Source of the DNA: Parascedosporium putredinis
Lineage: Eukaryota; Ascomycota; Sordariomycetes; Microascales; Microascaceae
Direction: 5' to 3'
Length of the DNA stretch: 64,000 nucleotides
Assembly: GCA_949357655.1 (NCBI GenBank)
Contig: CASHTG010000021.1
Span: forward strand, 558,001 to 622,000
Under the pieces are notes generated by a model, which was given only the letters and a program-made list of their open reading frames with translations, was not told the DNA's origin and made no database searches. The first letter of the stretch is position 1, and each line of letters opens with the position of its first letter. The translations under genes and the position numbers were made by a program. This document shows, one piece after another, positions 23,114-34,400 of this stretch.

Positions 23114-26100
23114 GATGCGCGACGAGTTCCAGACAAGATGGCGGGAGTCTCGACAGCGAGCGAAGGGGATAGAGAGGGGAGACGAGTATGCAAGAGTCAA
23201 AGAGTTACAAGTCGCTGGAGATGAGGGAGGAAAAAAAGATATTAAACTATTCTCAACGATGGGTAGGAAAACTGGCAGGGGCAAGGGGTCAGCAAAAACA
23301 CTCTAGGGGCTAGCCCGCAAGAGGTAAGATGCCGGGGAGGGTTCGGCTGATGGTTTTCGTGGCGTTCGCGGCGGCGTCCCGTGCAAGGCGGCGGCTGGGT
23401 GCAGAAGGGATCAACCAAGTTGGATTTTGTGATATCACCCAAGGGGAGCTATTCGCCAAGGCCAAGGCCAAGCCTCACCTGTCGGCTGCGGAGCGGAGGG
23501 TGGTGAGGGTGCGGAGGGCGAAGAAGGGGAATGTGGAGGAAGCAAGGTGGATTCAACACATGGGAGGGATGAGAAATGTCAAGGATGCACTCGAGGGCAA
23601 AATAAGAAGGGAAAAGAAAAAAATCGAAAGAATAGAGAGGTTGCTAGAGTGGATTGGGTAATATTAGTAGGGGAAAAGGGTTGTAGAACAGCGATCAAGC
23701 GGACACAGAGATGGGCCAAGAGGAGAATTGAACGATGGGGATCACGAGAGCCATGCGATCCCTCCATCACCATGTCAAAATGTCACCAAGCCCGAAAAAG
23801 AGTGGTGTCTCGCATCGAGGGGGAATGGGGGAGGGGAGAACCCACTACGGGAGTAACCCCAGCTATCTAACGAGAAAAAGGGGTATACAAAGGAATACAA
23901 GCCAAATGCGGTCTGGGCGGAAGTGAAGGGTGAAGGGGTGGCCAGGCAAGCCAGGAAAGCAAAGCAAAGAAAAAGGAAAAGGAAAACCAGGACGGGGGGA
24001 CTGTCGACATCCGGGCAAAGGCCGGGGAGATGAGACAGGTCGAATCCACTATCAACCAAATAAAGCTTGAATCAAAAAGCCGGCCAGTCAAACCCCACAA
24101 GCGCCCTAGGAAAGGGACGACAAGGAGCACTTGAGCTCCGCAAATTTCGAGTGCCTCTGCCTCACAACGAATGTTCAGCGTTGGGGAGGAATGGCGTGTA
24201 GTGTACATTGTATTTTCGACACAACCCTGGATCGACATGGCCGCTTTGTCTTCTTCCTTCTTGTTGGTTTCTTCGTTTCCCGCTCTCTTCTTTCGTCGAT
24301 TACTTATTTTTCTTCGGGCGGCTTGCTTGTCCCTTTCCCCGCTCGCTGCAAGGAGCCTTTGTCTTTGTCGAGTCTGCTTGGATTTTTAGTGTGGACCAAG
24401 TATTAGTTCATTGATCAAATGTCGATGCAGAGGTCCCTTTCGGAGCGAGGTCTCCAATGTCCTCCAAGGCAGGGGTTACATTTGGTGCATCTCACGCATC
24501 TCACCACCAACGTACCCCGTACAAGTACCTGCACCCAGTAAGATTAGTCCTGGCTCGTTTTCTTCCCGTTCTGCGACGCAGGATGCGACGATACAGGTTG
24601 TGGATATTTGGCGACCACGATGCAATGCACAAGCATTGAAAGCCCGGAAAAAAAAAAAAAAAGAGAAGAAACAAAAGGAAGGCACACAAATCCGGTTCGC
24701 CTTGTTGGTTTACGAATACCTCAATGCCCGCTAAGACCAGCTCCTCGAAATGTCCTGGGAAGGATCAATCCGCAACAAGATTGAAGATTGTCGAGTATTA
24801 TTACTATATTAGTCCCAACGTTCATCATGCTTTGTGCCACAACCGGCAAGAACTACCTGTTCTGAGCTACCAAGAACCTGGAGCACGGGCTTGAGGGGCC
24901 GAGAATCACGTGTTATCGAAAGTTCCCAAGTTCGAGCCAAACTTGAACTCGCAAGTTGATACAAGTACGGGGTAGGTCACTGCAGCAAGCAAAAGCAGTC
25001 CAGTCCAGTCCCAGAATAATCTTGAAGCCCCCAGCGATCTTGCAGCAGGAACGGGCATAGCGTGCGGCGAGTTGGTACGAAGCAGGTGAGGAGGGGGAGA
25101 AAGAGGGAGCTCAGCGCATGTGCCTCGGCTCCTGTTGGTTGGCTTGGCTGACGCGAGCGACGTGGAAGGAATGGTCGTTGGAACAGCCACCGGAAAAGAG
25201 GCCCTCCCAATATGTATGCTGTAGTGTAGAGCCCCAGCCCAGGGCTCTCCCAATGAGCGTGATTGTGCAACCAAATAAAGTTTTCGTGGTGTGGGAGGAC
25301 GAGGCGCCGTCTCTTTCCCTGCCTCGCTCGCTTCATTATTTGATGGCCCATCTAGCGCGTGAAGGATCGAGACCTTTCGGCCGCTGCTTACACTAATACA
25401 AGTATTCCACAAAGTAGTATTACGCTACCTGTAGCCGAGCCCTGGGAGCTTGAAATAGCCCCGAATCCTCATTCCGCCACGCAAGCCACACAGCATCGGA
25501 TTCGACCAGACTCCCCGAGTGGCCAAGACTCGACATCCCAATCATGAGTCGAGTCGGCCCTCGAAGCCCTGGAGGGCTGCCAGAGATGAGATTTGAACCG
25601 GGGTCCCCCTCCCCATTTGGACCCATGATTGTGCGCATGTAGCGGGATTGTTACCGCGTTATGATGTACTCCAGATCTGATGGCTAGCCAAAAGAAAAAC
25701 AAAAAACAAGGGGATTCCTTGACGACTCCAACTTACTTGTAGTGTAGGTGGAAGAAACGGGTTCATGTCAATAGCAATGTGAAGAGTGGGAAGAACGCAA
25801 AGAGCGCCAGCACTTGTCCCTTGGAAGAAACAAACCTGCTCCCTTCTGCGTCTGATCACACAGGAGCCGACATGAACCCAAGCCATTCGGCAGAAGCAGC
25901 TGCAGCTTGGCCCCCGTATCCAGGTCATCGGGCGCGCGCCTCAACCACTGAACAGAACCACCACCAAACGCGGCACGGATATTATCACCCAAGGACCAGG
26001 CGATCCCATCCCAGCGCTCAACGGATTAGGGATGGGAGGGGAGATTGATTAAAATAAATAGACCCAAGGAAAGCTTGTGTCCTCCCCTTCCCCCTTGTTG

Positions 26101-27586
26101 GTGCGAGCAGCTGTTCTTTTTCTTTGTAGCGGGTGAACCATCTCTCCCTTCAGATCTATCCATCCATCTTGTTCATCTAGACGGACCTTGGTTCACAGAC
26201 ATTCGCTTAATTTCTTTCTTCTTGGTCTACTGAATATTCGGCTCCGACGGGGCTTATGTACAAAAGGAAACGTCCGATTCCTTCCCATTCAATGCCAAAT
26301 CCTGGTTCGAGGCTGGCAAGAGTGATGAAAACCATGAGACTCCTCACCCATCCTTTTTCTTGATCTATTTGATATTTCGTAAGCTCCAACCAACAGCAGC
26401 TCCCAACCTTGCAATCTATACTTTTGGAGGAAAAGGAGCTAGCTCCTCGAGGGAGCTTGGCCATGACCGCCTCTCCTTGCATGTCTAGCAGCTTCGCGCC
26501 TTCTCAGCCGTTCACAAGTCTTACGTAGACGGTATCAGCTCCCCTTCTTTTGCTTCCGTCTCTTCAATCCAAGCAGATGCCCTCCATCCTCCCCCACCTC
26601 GTTCAAGCTGGACGTTGCGACATCTAGACATCCTGCAGCACAAGGGAACGAGCTCGTTCATAGACCCCCAATCACCTTAACCAGGAGAGAGATCCAACGC
26701 AAGGCACCAAGTGCGTGCGACAAGGCTTTGCGGGATCCCCTTCCACCCACCTAAACTTGGCTCACAAGAGTGATAGTAATGAAAGCCATCTGAAAAGAGA
26801 AGGAACCCAGTGCCAATGCTATCGCAGGGCTTCAGCCCCGACATCATCATCATATAGACATCAAAACAAAGGCTGCGTAATTTCTCCCTTTCTCGCGTCG
26901 GTGAATCAACTTGTTCACACCCTCGCTGTCAAAGGCCTCGTGTGAACCGTCTTTCCCTGTCTTCGTCTCCCAAGTAGAACACGCCCGTATCCTTGGTAGA
27001 CGAAATGTTCTTTCCATTGCGGATTGCACTCATCAGATCAATACCTCGACAAGCGCAGCAAACCACCCGCGCCCTGACGAGCCTGTTGACTCACCCTAAG
27101 TCTTTGCCGGCGCAGGCCAAGGTTAAGGAAAGAGGGTCGAACCGGTGTGGTGGGGCCTCAGGGTGCCGCACAAGACGACAGCCATCCGATATCATGAAGG
27201 GGCACAATCTCGGTTAGTATCCTCATCCATGTGAGGTTTTCTAGTGGAGTGAAAATCTATTGTTCGTCGAATCAGCTTCTTTATGATACATGACCAAAAC
27301 TACATTTGCGGCACTCTCTCCAGACATCCGTCTATACACCATATCATATAACGAAAAAGAAAAGGCCGTGTAGGCACCACTTCCTGGGCCAGCAACCGCC
27401 ATTCGTTCCTCGATCCCCGGCCAGGCTGGGGCACGACCGCATCGTGATTGCCAAGTGGCCACGGCCAACCGTCTGATGCTTAGAGTCGAGCCATCCGCGA
27501 TGAAATTGCTAGATCAACCCGCCCCAGACCATCACACCATGCGCCTTTTGTTGTTGTTTTTTGCCTTTTGGGGGTTAAGAAACCGT
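23114..27586. other. Gene-poor stretch, 4.5 kb
   Basis: Lies upstream of the MFS gene and downstream of QCR6 (both on -). None of the short open frames carries a domain. Features visible: an A tract of about 17 at 24645-24662, T-rich runs near 24260-24310, and a tRNA-like box B (GGTTCAAATCT on -) at about 25587-25600 whose stems do not pair. Unannotated non-coding RNA cannot be excluded. Confidence 0.5.
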
Positions 27587-28570
27587 TTACTTGAGCTTGG
27601 CCCAGAGCTTGGGGGCCGCGCATTCGCTGGCGCAGTGAGCAAGGTGGAAGACTAAACGCAGAGGGGGAAATCGTTAGCACCACACATCTCGTCAGTTAAC
27701 CAGGAGGGGCAGAAAGGACAGGCACGGGTATAGCACCCGCCACCGGGAGCTTGACACAAGCCGAGCCTTGCAGCTCGCCAGCGTAGGACGGGCGGGTAAT
27801 GGGGTGATAGACGTACACTCTTCAACGCAGTCCTCGTCAGCCTTGCCGTTCTCGTCGATGGCGGCAGTGACGCGCTCGACGCACTCATCGAAGTGGTGCT
27901 TGGCGGGAGCGCAGGCCGCGGACTCCTTGCACTCTACATGTCTCGTCAGCTCTTATCCTGAAAAGGTATGATCCAGTACACCTTCGTTCGCCTTCGAGGA
28001 TGTCCAGAAAATAGCGCTGCGTAGGTCGCACAAGCAAGAATGCGATGTGGTGGGGTGGTGTTTATTAGGGCTCGTGTCGGTATCGAGGGATGCGGGCGCG
28101 CTCAGAGGCCTAGAGCATTCGATTATGGATACGTACCGTTCTCAAGCTCCTCCTTGGGGTCAACTAGCTCCTCCTCCTCCTCTTCCTCTTCTTCCTCCTC
28201 CTCCTCTTCTTCCTCAGCCTCGGCCTCCTCCTCAGCCTCCTCGGCGGCCTCCTCTACCTTCGGTTCCTCAGGGTCTCATCCTATAAGCGCATCGCAGGTT
28301 AGCTATGGGAGTTCCCACTTGAGCGCATCGTCGATGCAAGCATCCACGACCAGGACCCCGCCGGGAGGGGCCAGTCAAGTGCCCGTGAAAACCAATTGAC
28401 GGCCCAATTGATCGCACTGGATCAAGTTTGCATTGGAGGTCTGTCCAGAAAACCAGAGAAAGGCGTTCTCATACCTGAGTCTGGGGTTCCTCGGCGGGAG
28501 CCTCGGCCTCAGCCTCGCTCCACGGCATAGCCGCATCGAAGAGCTCCGTGACGGTCTCCCAGATACCCAT
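27587..28570 (-). CDS. qcr6: Ubiquinol-cytochrome c reductase hinge protein (complex III subunit 6)
   Basis: The acidic hinge subunit of mitochondrial complex III, placed on the intermembrane-space face where cytochrome c1 meets cytochrome c. Four exons on -: 28570-28475, 28280-28137, 27933-27817, 27651-27587, with donors GTATGA, GTACGT, GTACGT. The protein (140 aa) starts MGIWETVTELFDAAMPWSE. It then has a long Glu tract (about residues 55-72) encoded by GAG/GAA repeats, and the Cys-rich hinge domain ECKESAACAPAKHHFDECVE...DCVEEFFHLAHCASEC, ending KLWAKLK. The paired Cys spacing fits the family. One frame break: at 28275 a CC (plus strand) has become C, early in exon 2. With that base the four exons sum to 141 codons. 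On the plus strand the Glu tract appears as a false Ser-rich frame. Confidence 0.93.
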
Positions 28571-29685
28571 GGTGATTTAATGTGGAATTCGTCGGCGCAG
28601 GAAAGCGAACGTTCTGAGAGGCGTAAGGCGGCGGAGGGTCAAGGGACAGGTTGTGGTTCGGTCGAAATTTGGCTTCAAGGTCCAAAATGAGGTGATATTC
28701 AACTCACGAAAAAGAGTCTCCCGTATTCCGAAGGGAAAGGCCCAAGGGAAAATTTAGGACGTGACCCCATCGGAAGAGCTCGGTTGCTGTCCTCAGGCGA
28801 AAACCTCACTCGCTGGGAAATTGAATCGCTTTGATTGGTCGGATGAGCCCATCCAATCACGTGCGGGTTCTTGGCCCATGCTTCGAGTTCGAGGTTCCCG
28901 ATATTTCGTTTTGAGCCCAGCTTCCCGCCATTTTTCCGCCATTTTTCACAAGCCATTTTTCACAATACACTTTTTCGGGAACAATGCCCACTCCAACGAC
29001 AGATGATCGTCACAGGAGAACAAAGAAACAACTTCTTGTGAACCGTGTTTGCCTCTCCACCACGGCATCTCGGGCCTTTTTCATTTCAGTTATTCTTGAA
29101 TTCTAAGGCATCTATACAAGAAGCTCTCCTGCCAACCCAGGAAACTCGGCACTCCCTCAGTACCTTTCGTTCCAGTTGCATGCAAGTCCTCGTAACCGGC
29201 GTCCGCAGCAGGCGAAAGGAGGGGCCATTCCCTCCGGACTTTTGTTGCTATAGAGTTATGTTTCCGGCTCAAGTGATGAGGACCAGTTGACGCACAACGG
29301 CATGGTGTAGCGTAGCATGCAAACCCTTTTCCATAACACGCCGCATCCTTTCCATTATCCGGCAATCGCCGTCCTAGGCTTGAAGAAGTGCTAAAAACTA
29401 GGATAGCTCAATATAGAGCTCCCTTTTCGGGGGCCACCGATCCCGATTGCAAAGTCAACCATGCGTCGACCATGGAGAGAATTGTAAGCATTAGACAGGC
29501 GAGAAGTACTGCGATATCACGCGCGTCGGGGCTGGCAAGAGATCAGGAAAACTAGTAAAAAAATTATCATGGTATCATTGCGCTCAAAGAAATCCGTCTC
29601 GGTCGCATTGCTTTGGCGACTTCATCGCCCCCAGAGCTTGCGGAACGCATTGAGCTGGGCATCTGTGGTATGGGGTAGTCAAGGT
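28571..29685. other. Intergenic, 1.1 kb
   Basis: Promoter side of qcr6 (28571 upward) and 3' flank of the WBP2-like gene. No gene seen, but 29622-29662 may encode a short last exon of the WBP2-like gene (see that entry). Confidence 0.5.
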
Positions 29686-30557
29686 CTAGCCATCGTTACC
29701 CCGATCCGCAGCATCTCGGATGTGGTCCTCAAGTCTCATGCTGATCGTCTGAGCTTGCGCTTCCTCATAGCCTGGCGGGGGCTCGTCTGGCGCGCGGCCA
29801 CGACTCGCCGCGCTATCCGATCGGGTAGGAGCAGGTTGCGGTGCAAGATGGGCAGAGCTGCTCGCGTTGAGGGGTGCCTCATACGCCGGTAAGGGTTCGT
29901 CGGGGATCCTGACACTCTGACCAGTCTCCCTCTGTATCTCCCGGACGTGGTGAAGCCTCTCTTTCAACTCCTCAAAACGGCTCCTGAATTCATTATGGCC
30001 GCCGTCCTTGAAAGTCAATTTGACCTCGACGCGCGCAATGTCGGGGATTCCCCCTGAGAAACCGGAGTAACAACCGCAAACCAGTACCAAGAGCCGAACC
30101 ATGGAGATGATATGTGAGAATCCTCAAAGTTCAGGATCGGCGCCGCAAAGGACTTGAACCCTTCCGCCGGTTTAGAAGGAAGATAAATGACCTGTGATAG
30201 AAAATGAGAAAACATGTTGTTTCGAGACCCCAACAGCCAGGCATCCACGGCCGCCCACCGACCACGGAATGCGGCGGGATGGCGGCTTTGAGAACTGCCT
30301 CGGTAGAAACATACCCTTTGATTTGTAATATAAGCCGTTCCGTTATCACTCTTCAGAGCAAAAGGGGCGGCGGTCCTGCCCTGAAGTGACTTTGGTAGAG
30401 TGAGGTCGATGCTCACCCTAGAGCCGGTAGTGTGAAGTATGTGCTCATGAGGTAGTCTGACAATGTCCCCGGAACGCGACAGCATTACCCAACTAGTTTT
30501 CTCGTCAGGTTCCTGGCTCACAGGCACGGTTTCAGGGGGCACTCCGAGCAATGGCAT
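29686..30557 (-). CDS. WBP2-like GRAM-domain protein with PPxY motif
   Basis: Related to WW-domain-binding protein 2. The family has a GRAM/PH-like domain and PPxY motifs that bind WW domains, for example those of Nedd4/Rsp5 ubiquitin ligases. Exons 30557-30315 and 30191-29686 (donor GTATGT, acceptor TCACAG). Visible: SWVMLSRSGDIVRLPHEHIL, GTAYITNQR|VIYLPSKP across the intron, FAAPILNFEDSHISSPWFG and VEVKLTFKDGG, all typical of the GRAM region. Then a Pro-rich tail with PAYEAP and, near residue 222, DEPPPGYEEA (the PPxY). About 249 aa. One frame break in the C run 30050-30054 (one base short). The 3' end is uncertain: GT at 29699 and AG at 29663 would define a 37-nt intron leading to DAQLNAFRKLWGR and a stop at 29622. 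That looks natural but is unusually short for a fungal intron. Confidence 0.82.
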
Positions 30558-30780
30558 ATGTATGTTGCTCTTGGAGGTACTGGTCTGTCATGGCTTTTGC
30601 AAGTGAGGTGCGCGAGGATGTGATGATGTTGTTGTGGGGAAAGGTAAGGCCGCCGGATAACCTAGGTACTGAAAGGGTTTGGTCCGGAATATTGCTCGGT
30701 AATCACACATCTAGCGTAGCATGGAAAGCAGGCGGGAAGGGGGCGAGGTTTGAGCGGGACGAAGTGTTTGCGAGGACAGG

Positions 30781-30826
30781 AGAAGGAGGAGAAGGAGGAG
30801 GAGGAGGAGGAGGAGGAAGAGGAGAG
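30781..30826 (+). repeat. GGA-rich trinucleotide tract
   Basis: Imperfect (GGA)n with GAA interruptions over about 45 bases, upstream of the WBP2-like gene. The run of purines on one strand could adopt triplex or G-rich structures. Confidence 0.85.
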
Positions 30827-31431
30827 CAAATATTGATACCGGAAGCAAAGAGATGGGAAATGTCAAGCTCGCATGGGGTATAGGGGGACGGGGGAGAGGG
30901 GAAGCGATGGTGACAAAAGGCTCAAGGACGAGCAAAGAGAAGGGAAAGGGTCTAACTTACTTTATCGACATTTTGAAGGATGGATGGCGGCAGGCGCTGA
31001 ATTGTGATTATAGAACCTAGCTTCTTTTTCTTTTTCTTTTTTTTTTTTTAGATTTTTTGCCCTCCTTTGGTCTCCTTGCCAAAAGTCACCAAGTCTTTGC
31101 CCTTCACGGCACGACCTGCAGAGCTTTCGGAAGATCTGGTAAGTGCTGGGCTGGTGTGGGGTGGGGTCAAGGGCCCGAGTCGACAAGGACGGAGGGAAGC
31201 AAAGGGGAGCCAAGGGCCCTAGAAGACCAGGACCTTTCTCAGACAGGCTGCTAGGATGTTGCTACCTTGCTTTCTTGGTACGGTACGCGAGAGTGAGTAC
31301 TAGATGACGGGGAGGGTCTCGAGCTGGGAGGTGAGGGACGGAGGGGAGATGAATGACAAGGGGAGGAACGTAGAGCGTTGTACGGAATGAGTGTGAGGTG
31401 TGTCGCGCTTTGTGCGTCTGAGCTGGTTGAG

Positions 31432-31465
31432 GCGTGTGTGCGTGTGTGCGTGTGTGCGTGTGTGT
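31432..31465 (+). repeat. GCGTGTGT minisatellite, four units
   Basis: Four copies of an 8-base GCGTGTGT unit in tandem, intergenic. Confidence 0.9.
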
Positions 31466-34400
31466 CAAAGCAGCCCCAGCCCAGTTCCCGTCCGGCTCAG
31501 TGCTGGTACACAATAGCAATAATAGATCAATGACCTCTCACAGTTTAGGACCTGGAAAGGGCAATGGCATATTCCGAAGGGGGCGAGAAATAAGAGGGAA
31601 GGAAGGGGGCGTGGCTCGGAAAGTGGAAACGAGGCCTGCTGCCCCAGAAAGCAGAAAGGTATCTTTGTGGTCCTAGTTGCCGCAAGAGAGTGAGAGCAAG
31701 GACCTAGGGTACAAGGTACACGGTACCGGCCGGCGCTGATGTTTGGCGCTCAAGGCAAAAATGCTCCTCAAGGCTTCCAGGCAAACCCGGTCTAGGCTAC
31801 TAGAAAGCACCTGAATGGGTAATAAAAGTGGGGGAAAGGTTGCTTGATGGATGTCAAGCTCCCGAGTGGCTTGACTGGAAAGGACAGTCATCTCGAAGGG
31901 GATTACGCAAGGCCAACAACAGTTCTTGTCAGACCTTGAAGCTTAGGTTTAGGTTCAGTGGGAGGACCAGGACAAGACGGGCAGGCGCCGGAGCTCTGCG
32001 ATGCCCTTGACCCAGAATCGCGGGAATGGGTGACATCGACTATCCTCAGGTGGGGGAGGGGGACAATGGGAGTGGAGAGCAAAGGGGAGAAGCCGCGCTG
32101 GTTTGTCTCATTTTCGCGAATCACATAACCTTCACCTGTGAGAAAAAGATACCGTGACGTCCAAAAGAGGGGGCAGAGGGAAAAAAATGGGGGCCCAGCA
32201 ACGACTGATGGTGGGGTCGATAAGAACTACGCTAAACTTGTTGCCTTGTTGACTCAATAGAGTGTAATTGCTCCCTTCCCCCGCGTCGAATGAAAAAGAT
32301 CCGACAGGCATAAGAGGAGGTCCAAGGAGCATGGGGTGGGCATTTTATTACTTGTAATTCCATACAATGTAAAGGTTTCATCAAACGTCCTCGCCACTAG
32401 GGAGATAATCGTCGGATTCTTGGAAAGGAAGTAACGACTACATGCTACAGATGGGCGGTTGGCGAGCACATGCCTAGCCCTGAGCCGGACTCTCTCTCTT
32501 GAGGAATTCGCGGTTGCAGTTGCAGGGGAGCAAGTGAGCGATGCTTATGAAAAGAACTAGCGGGGAAAAGCAAAGGAGGAACGAAAATCAAAAAGGAAAG
32601 AGGAGGAGAGCCAACAACCAAAGAAGAAGAAAGAAAAGGAAAAAGGAAAAAGGGAAAATAGAAAAAGAAACAAGTCTATCATGTTCGTCCCGATCGGCCT
32701 CCTCCCAGGGGGCGTATGGGAAGTTCAACCCTGCGAGCAAAGAGTGATTGTCCAACCTGTTCGGCCCGGCTGGGCTGGACAGGAAAGGCCAAACGAGCGA
32801 GCGCAACCCTCGGTTCGATCTTGCGCGGTCTTCAGCTAACCAACCTGCAGCTTATAGGAAACTAGAGCAGCAAGCTAAATTACCAGACATGTCGTGGGGC
32901 GGCAGAACATCCTATTTAGGCATGAGAGGCATTAAACCGTCGACACTTGGAACACGGAACACAGCGAGCAAGCAGGCGCCTCAGAGCATCACAAACACGC
33001 AGCCCCGGACCAGTCCCCCGGGGACTCAGCTGCCTTTGTCTCTCTCTCTCCTGGGCACTTCGGTGTATCTAGCCTCCCCATGCCTCCAATCCGAGCGATG
33101 CTCCCCCTTCACACTGGGTACTGCTCTCGGTGGAGGGCTCTGTGCTATATCTCAGGCGAAAGGAGCGGTAATTTACCCACCACATGTCAGATCTTCAATT
33201 CTCCAGAGGCTCGGCGCCTGAAGCACGGGCTGCGGGGGCGCTTTTAGAAGTGCTTTTACCAGCCAGTGATTGTCGTGATATGCCGGGTAGATATCTATGG
33301 ATCTATCTACAAGTACGGTTGGCGGCGCTGTCTCCATGCGAAAGGCCGTACTGGATTTAATTCCGAGTGCCCAGCGGATTTAGACTCCCCATGCCCGCTT
33401 TGGGCGGGGTAAGGAAGGGCAGGCAGCTAATTTTACACGCTGACGGAGTACATCTTCACACTCTTCCTCATCAACACTACCAACACCGCGTTCTCTTCTC
33501 CATCATTCCGGTCCAGCTCCCCTCCCCCAGCCCAATGTCTTGTCTTGAAAGGAAAAAGCTTGCCCGTATCGAGCCACGGTTAACGATGAGCTATTATGCT
33601 CGTGGGCATGAATCATTCCCCATAAACCCATCCGCAGCCCAAAGAGTTTAGCTCTTGCTCCGTGCGCCGGGTGAGCCAGTGATCCATCCCGACCAAGGTG
33701 GGTGGTGGACCACCCATCGAACCAACTGGTCAGTGCGACAAAGCAAGGTTGAAGATCAACAAAGGGTCAGTGTCGTTCTTGGCTTGGCGACACTGGGCCC
33801 TGGCTGGTTTCGCTTTCCGCCAGCCCTCCACCCCCATCATCCCACACTGCTGGGAATCCGGTGATCAAGTTCATGTGTCGAGCATTGATGCGCAGTTCCC
33901 TTCCTAGTGTACGCCCTTTGTGGCGGGGTCCTTTCTTTCCTTGACTTCAACCCCAATATGGAAAGGTGACGGGAGTCCGCTTTTCCCTGTCCTAACAGAG
34001 CTCTTTGGCTCTCTTCACCTCACCCCGTCCCCCGCCCGTTTTGCATCTCCCAACCATCCGTCCAAATTCCATAATGCCTCGACCCCACTGTTGAACAAAC
34101 TCAGTCTCGGAATCATCGTCACTTGCCCGATATCCATGCTACATCATGTGTTCCAAGGTTACAACCAACAAAGCAGAGCAGGATCATGGATCCCATCTCG
34201 ATGACTATCGTCTGGGACGGGGCATGGTTTTGATGTGGGCCTCGCTAAGGGCTCCGGCTTTTGCATAAGTCTATGTCCCATGCCAGTTCCCGATTTGGAG
34301 CCCATATTTAATAAGGCAAACTCCGCTCTCCGAAGGGCGGTGTGGGTCCATGTCCATCTCACAACCAAGAAAATAATAGCACAAGAGCATTATCAAAGGA

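Noticed and set aside
25587..25690. tRNA-like element on - (GGTTCAAATCT box B)
   Set aside because: The T-stem does not pair, no acceptor stem can be formed, and the anticodon arm is unclear; at best a decayed relic.
28040..28399. Ser-rich open frame on +
   Set aside because: It is the antisense shadow of the Glu tract of qcr6 on -.
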